From: Chryseobacterium luteum
GTDB taxonomy: Bacteria > Bacteroidota > Bacteroidia > Flavobacteriales > Weeksellaceae
DNA length: 64,000 nt
Assembly (NCBI RefSeq): GCF_000737785.1
Contig: NZ_JPRO01000009.1
Span: 1-64,000, forward strand
Reading direction: 5' to 3'
In this document: piece by piece, positions 60,220 to 64,000 of the stretch
Numbering within the stretch: position 1 is the first letter of the stretch
Layout of the letters: each line of letters starts with the position of its first letter
Position numbers and translations under genes: made by a program
The notes under the pieces: model-generated
The model's database searches: none
Told to the model about the DNA's origin: nothing
The model's input: only the letters and a program-made list of their open reading frames with translations

Positions 60220-60609
60220 ATGAAAAAGAACGAATTAATGCAATACAGCTGTCCTTTGGGAAAAGCAATGTCTGCCCTGGGAAGCAAATGGAAACCGATC
60301 ATCGTATTGGTCATCAAAGACCGGAAATTACGTTTCGGAGAGCTTGCTGTGCGTATTAATGTGATTTCCAGAAAAGTTTTGACCGACCAGTTGAGGGAAA
60401 TGGAAGCTGATGGACTGGTGATCCGACAAGAATTTAAAGAAATACCTCCACGGGTTGAATATTCGCTTACAGAAAAAGGGTTGGCATTGCTGCCGATTTT
60501 ATATTTGCTGGAGGAATGGGAGACGAAATATCATGTTTATGATCCTGAGAAAGATAAAGATTGTAAGACTCTTTTGGAAGAGAAGAAAATAAAAAAGGCT
60601 GTTATTTAA
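60220..60609 (+). CDS. HxlR-family transcriptional regulator
   Basis: A 129-residue winged-helix protein: CPLGKAMSALGSKWKPIIVLVIKDRKLRFGELAVRINVISRKVLTDQLREMEADGLVIRQEFKEIPPRVEYSLTEKGLALLPILYLLEEW. The Cys near residue 10 in SCPLGKAMSALGSKW is where HxlR proteins often sense oxidants or aldehydes. It is divergent to the old yellow enzyme gene; the GTAAC array between them is its probable operator, including autorepression because one repeat overlaps its -7 box. Confidence 0.93.
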   Translation: MKKNELMQYSCPLGKAMSALGSKWKPIIVLVIKDRKLRFGELAVRINVISRKVLTDQLREMEADGLVIRQEFKEIPPRVEYSLTEKGLALLPILYLLEEWETKYHVYDPEKDKDCKTLLEEKKIKKAVI

Positions 60610-60622
60610 CAGTCTTTTTTTT
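60597..60622. terminator. Bidirectional terminator
   Basis: GGCTGTTA (60597-60604) and TAACAGTC (60607-60614) pair, with eight T after and six A before, so it can end both the HxlR transcript and the convergent lipoprotein transcript. It overlaps the last codons of the HxlR gene. Confidence 0.8.
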
Positions 60623-60626
60623 CTAT

Positions 60627-61481
60627 TTATAAGTTTCCTGATTCCCAATTTTTCCAATTATTATTCGATTCTAAAGAGGGTTTCCAATAGGAAGTATTTT
60701 TTGTTACTAAAATTTTAGATATAAGTTTATAGGTTTCTTGCTTACTTGGTGAAGTGCTCGGATCATAATGAAACTCATCAATTGTCATTAACTTTTTAAG
60801 ATTTTTAGGAATGTATTTTTTAATTTCCTCTTCTGATGCTGAGATTAAAGATGGATTTATTTCATTAAAATATCTAATTAAATCACCAAAACCAATTAAT
60901 TTTTTTGGATTATCATAATCTCTTAACTCAATTCCTATTTTTTCATAATCTTTATAATTATTATTAAAAGGAATTAATTTATTTCGAACTTTTATTTCTT
61001 TAGTATTCTCATCAATAAGTTCAAATGTTTCCAAATCATTACCAGCCTGCTTATTTTCAATCCTTGCATATTCATCACTGTCGATTAGGACAATATTGTT
61101 TGCATTAGTAATATAATTTCTTTCAGGATATTTATCAACAGGATATTCGATACAATTGCCAATGTAATCAAGTTCAATTTCAGCTCTTGTTGCTCTATTT
61201 TGATACCCGCTTTTCTCAAAAACAATCGCCCATTGCTTTTCATCAGCATATAAATGAATTCGATTCCCTGCAGTTTCACAATAACCATGCTCTAAATCAA
61301 GGAAAAAATTATACTTAATATCTTGAGGACGAACTTTCGGATAATATTTGCTAGGTTCCCCCTTAAAAGCTAAATCTAGTTGTTCTAAAATTTCATTTTC
61401 AGTATATTCCATCGTTGATTTTTTAATTTGCTTATTGCAAGATATTAATGTAAATAATGTGATAATAAATATTAATTTCAT
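60627..61481 (-). CDS. Lipoprotein of unknown function
   Basis: A 284-residue lipoprotein (MKLIFIITLFTLISC, lipobox LISC). The mature part has a helix then an aromatic, acidic domain (ILEQLDLAFKGEPSKYYPKV..., LDLEHGYCETAGNRIHLYADEKQWAIVFEKSGYQNRATRAEIELDYIGNC), and a C-terminal helical part (NPSLISASEEEIKKYIPKNLKKLMTIDEFHY) ending with a conserved-looking KNWESGNL tail. The LEHGYCETAGNRIHLYAD region resembles a conserved uncharacterised family seen in Bacteroidetes (probably DUF7003); I am not certain. No neighbour context helps. Confidence 0.6.
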   Translation of the reverse strand: MKLIFIITLFTLISCNKQIKKSTMEYTENEILEQLDLAFKGEPSKYYPKVRPQDIKYNFFLDLEHGYCETAGNRIHLYADEKQWAIVFEKSGYQNRATRAEIELDYIGNCIEYPVDKYPERNYITNANNIVLIDSDEYARIENKQAGNDLETFELIDENTKEIKVRNKLIPFNNNYKDYEKIGIELRDYDNPKKLIGFGDLIRYFNEINPSLISASEEEIKKYIPKNLKKLMTIDEFHYDPSTSPSKQETYKLISKILVTKNTSYWKPSLESNNNWKNWESGNL

Positions 61482-61516
61482 AAAAAGTAAACATTAAAAA
61501 CTAATTTAAACAAAAA

Positions 61517-61541
61517 AACCGCTCCCAAAAAGAAAGCGGTT
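61517..61541 (-). terminator. Terminator of the E1 dehydrogenase gene
   Basis: On the minus strand AACCGCT and AGCGGTT form a 7-bp stem followed by seven T, 22 bases after the stop codon at 61563. Confidence 0.8.
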
Positions 61542-61562
61542 CAATATTATCTAAATTCCCAA

Positions 61563-63995
61563 TTAAAATATCGCAGGATATTTCTGAGGATTTGTTTCAT
61601 TAAACAGAGCATAAATTCTTTCAACCATATCATCTGAAGATGGCTTGCTGAAATAATCTCCATCACTTGCATACGCAGGTCTGTGATCGTTTGCTGCGAT
61701 CGTCAACGGATCGGAATCCAGGAATCTGAAAGCTTTTTGTTTTTCTAGAATCTGCTGAAGGATAAACGCTGAAGTTCCGCCCTGCACATCTTCGTCAATT
61801 ACGACCAGTCTGTTCGTTTTCTTCACGCTTTCAGCAATTTCATTCGTTAAATCGAAAGGAATTAATGACTGAACGTCAATAACTTCTGCGGAGATGCCTA
61901 GTTTTTCCAGTTCTTCCGCTGCATCCATGACAATTCTCCATGTGGAACCGTAAGTTACCAGCGTAACGTCTTTTCCTTCTTTCGTCACTTCAATTTTTCC
62001 GACAGGAACAGTGAATTCACCTAAGTTATCAGGCTGTTTTTCTTTTAATCTGTATCCGTTCAGACATTCAACGATCACGGCTGGATCGTCGCTTTGAAGC
62101 ATGGTGTTGTAGAATCCGGCAGCTTTCGTCAGGTTTCTTGGAACCAATACCAGAATCCCTTTTGAAAGGTTCAGAATTCCCGCCATCGGAGAACCTGAAT
62201 GCCAGACACCTTCCAGTCTGTGGCCTCTCGTCCTGATGATCACAGGAGCTTTCTGACCGCCTTTTGTTCTGTACTGAACGGTTGCCAGGTCATCGCTCAT
62301 TCCCTGTAAACAGTATAAAATATAATCTAAGTACTGGATCTCAGCGATTGGCCTCAAACCTCTCATTGCCATTCCAATACCCTGACCTAAAATTGTAGCT
62401 TCACGGATTCCGGTATCTGCTACACGGATATCACCGTATTTTTCCTGCATTCCTTCCAATCCCTGGTTAACGTCACCGATATTTCCGGCATCTTCACCAA
62501 AGACTAAAGTTTCAGGATATTTTTCAAATATTTTATCAAAATTATTTCTTACCACTACTCTTCCGTCTACTTCTTCAGAATTTTCCGAGAAAACAGGTTT
62601 TACTTCTTTCACGTTTTCAGCTTTCCACTGAGACTGTGAATATAAGTGAGAAGAATAGTTGTCTTTTTCGACCTCAAAAATCTCATTGTATTTCTGCATC
62701 AACTGGCTTCTTTCCGCAGAATTTGTTCCTCTTGTCGCCAGTAAAGATTTTCTTACCAAATGGAAAACATCTTTCTTAGCTTTTGAAACCAATTTATTGA
62801 ACTGACCGATATAACCTTCAATTTCAGCATTCTGGCCTTTAAGATTTTCAACTGACGGAAGAATAGACTGAATAAGATCTGTAATGGTTTTCTGGTAATT
62901 CTCCCAGGCATTTTTCTGACCTGCTTTTACTATTTTTTTAGCTTCTTCATCTACCGCATCCAATTCTTCGGCTGAAGCAATAATTTCTTCTTTTCCTTCG
63001 ATTTCTATTGAATAATTCAGGATCCATTCTTTGAACTTCACCATACCATCAAAAGCCGATTCCCACGACAGGCGCTCTTCATTTTTATATCTTTCATGAG
63101 ATCCGGATGTAGAGTGGCCCTGAGGCTGTGTAACTTCAATAACGTGAACTACAACCGGAATACTTTCTGTTCTTGCAAAGTGTTCAGCTCTGGCATAGGC
63201 ATCCAATAATGAAGGATAATCCCAGGCTTTTACCTGGATGATCTCGCAGCCCTGGTTTTCGCCTTCCTTTCTCTGGAATCCGCTTAACATTTCAGCAATG
63301 TCAGCTTTTGCCCTCTGGTTTTTGGTTGGAACTGAAATTCCGTACCCGTCGTCCCAGATAGAAACAATCATCGGAACCTGAAGTGCACAGGCAGCGTTCA
63401 GGGTTTCCCAGAAATGTCCTTCTGCTGTAGAGGCATCCCCGATTGTTCCGAAAGCAATTTCATTACCTTCTTTTGAGAATTTCTCAGAGCCTTCAAATTT
63501 TACACTTTTATAAATCTTGGAAGCCTGGGCCAGTCCCAACAGTCTGGGCATCTGCCCTGCCGTAGGAGAAATATCTGAAGAGATATTTTTCTGTGCCGTA
63601 AGATCTTTCCAGCTTCCGTCTTCATTTAAACTTCTTGTTGCAAAGTGTCCATTCATCTGCCTTCCTGCCGATGCCGGCTCTCTTTCAACGCTTGTATCTG
63701 CATACAGCTGTGCAAAGAAGCTTTCAACCGTTAAAGCATTAACCGCTAATGCAAAAGTCTGATCCCTGTAATATCCTGAACGGAAGTCGCCATTTCTGAA
63801 AACTTTCGCCATTGCCAGCTGAGGAAGTTCTTTACCATCCCCAAAAATTCCGAATTTAGCTTTTCCTGTAAGCACTTCTCTTCTTCCAAGATAAGACATC
63901 TCACGCGATATCCTTCCTAATCTGTAATCCTCAAGTATCTGGTTTTTAAAATCCTGGAAAGAAATTTGCTGTGTTTCAATATAGGTTGTCTGCAT
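61563..63995 (-). CDS. Fused E1 alpha/beta subunit of a 2-oxo acid dehydrogenase
   Basis: An 810-residue protein combining both E1 subunits, as is common in Bacteroidetes branched-chain or related keto-acid dehydrogenases. Residues about 40-390 are the alpha part with the TPP/Mg motif IAFGTIGDASTAEGHFWETLNAACALQVPMIVSIWDDGYGIS. A helical linker follows, and residues about 470-800 are the beta part (VFGEDAGNIGDVNQGLEGM, DTGIREATILGQGIGMAMRGLRPIAEIQYLDYI, LVVIDEDVQGGTSAFI). It decarboxylates a 2-oxo acid with TPP and passes the acyl group to E2; LpdA at 36112-37500 could be the E3. The ATG at 63993-63995 is 5 bases from the window end, so an upstream extension cannot be excluded. Confidence 0.93.
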   Translation of the reverse strand: MQTTYIETQQISFQDFKNQILEDYRLGRISREMSYLGRREVLTGKAKFGIFGDGKELPQLAMAKVFRNGDFRSGYYRDQTFALAVNALTVESFFAQLYADTSVEREPASAGRQMNGHFATRSLNEDGSWKDLTAQKNISSDISPTAGQMPRLLGLAQASKIYKSVKFEGSEKFSKEGNEIAFGTIGDASTAEGHFWETLNAACALQVPMIVSIWDDGYGISVPTKNQRAKADIAEMLSGFQRKEGENQGCEIIQVKAWDYPSLLDAYARAEHFARTESIPVVVHVIEVTQPQGHSTSGSHERYKNEERLSWESAFDGMVKFKEWILNYSIEIEGKEEIIASAEELDAVDEEAKKIVKAGQKNAWENYQKTITDLIQSILPSVENLKGQNAEIEGYIGQFNKLVSKAKKDVFHLVRKSLLATRGTNSAERSQLMQKYNEIFEVEKDNYSSHLYSQSQWKAENVKEVKPVFSENSEEVDGRVVVRNNFDKIFEKYPETLVFGEDAGNIGDVNQGLEGMQEKYGDIRVADTGIREATILGQGIGMAMRGLRPIAEIQYLDYILYCLQGMSDDLATVQYRTKGGQKAPVIIRTRGHRLEGVWHSGSPMAGILNLSKGILVLVPRNLTKAAGFYNTMLQSDDPAVIVECLNGYRLKEKQPDNLGEFTVPVGKIEVTKEGKDVTLVTYGSTWRIVMDAAEELEKLGISAEVIDVQSLIPFDLTNEIAESVKKTNRLVVIDEDVQGGTSAFILQQILEKQKAFRFLDSDPLTIAANDHRPAYASDGDYFSKPSSDDMVERIYALFNETNPQKYPAIF

Positions 63996-64000
63996 AGCTA

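Noticed and set aside
1..64000. CRISPR arrays, tRNA or rRNA genes
   Set aside because: I saw no regularly spaced direct repeats, no cloverleaf with CCA-end context and no rRNA-like stretch in reading both strands.

Overview
The window reads as chromosome of a Flavobacteriales/Weeksellaceae bacterium, most likely Chryseobacterium or a close relative. This rests on several things: flavobacterial promoter motifs (TTG/TTTG, spacer, TAnnTTTG), start sites mostly without Shine-Dalgarno sequences, a type IX secretion (T9SS) sorting domain, SusC-like outer-membrane proteins, a GldA-like ATPase, a fused E1 alpha/beta keto-acid dehydrogenase, Bacteroidetes-type T6SS tip proteins with a PAAR-like DUF4280 protein, and a double-glycine 'bacteriocin-like' peptide. 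I recognised no rRNA, tRNA or CRISPR array.

Layout. 1-10.3 kb: mostly small lipoproteins, secreted and membrane proteins of unknown role, a SAM methyltransferase, two secreted HExxH metallopeptidase-like proteins and a RidA homologue, with several decayed gene fragments. 10.3-13.3 kb: a TPP riboswitch followed by overlapping thiM-thiE-thiD-tenA, a thiamine salvage operon. 13.6-16.5 kb: a tyrosine recombinase next to a 192-bp segment bounded by perfect 15-bp inverted repeats. The segment contains a consensus promoter pointing away from the recombinase into a small membrane protein and two HTH proteins. This is the architecture of an invertible-promoter switch. 17-20.1 kb: an acyltransferase, then a LytS-type histidine kinase and a LytTR response regulator whose frame is broken at an A6 run. 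20.2-24 kb: secreted proteins, a GldA-like ABC ATPase and a ParB-fold protein.

24.1-34.9 kb: a T6SS 'tip and cargo' island with VgrG, a large modular cargo protein, a lipoprotein, a membrane protein, a LysM-like protein, a PAAR-like protein, a second large cargo protein and a second lipoprotein. No T6SS sheath, baseplate or membrane-complex gene is present, so the apparatus must be encoded elsewhere. 35-42.2 kb: patatin, dihydrolipoyl dehydrogenase, and a GH3 beta-glucosidase/GH29 fucosidase pair. 42.2-46.7 kb: a GbsR/MarR-type regulator followed by a membrane/lipid operon (three small membrane proteins, DCC protein, fatty acid desaturase, a decayed SRPBCC gene, DUF2071).

46.8-57.2 kb: the most unusual locus. 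An ECF sigma factor precedes three very large genes: an inner-membrane-anchored protein with a TonB plug domain, a VWA domain and a T9SS tail; a SusC-like barrel that appears to lack its own plug; and an alpha-2-macroglobulin-like protein that carries a plug. The plug modules seem to have been moved out of the receptor into its neighbours. 57.3-64 kb: a secreted papain-like peptidase with a tiny double-glycine peptide gene beside it, an old yellow enzyme divergent from an HxlR regulator with a phased GTAAC repeat array between them, a lipoprotein, and the fused E1 alpha/beta dehydrogenase at the window edge.
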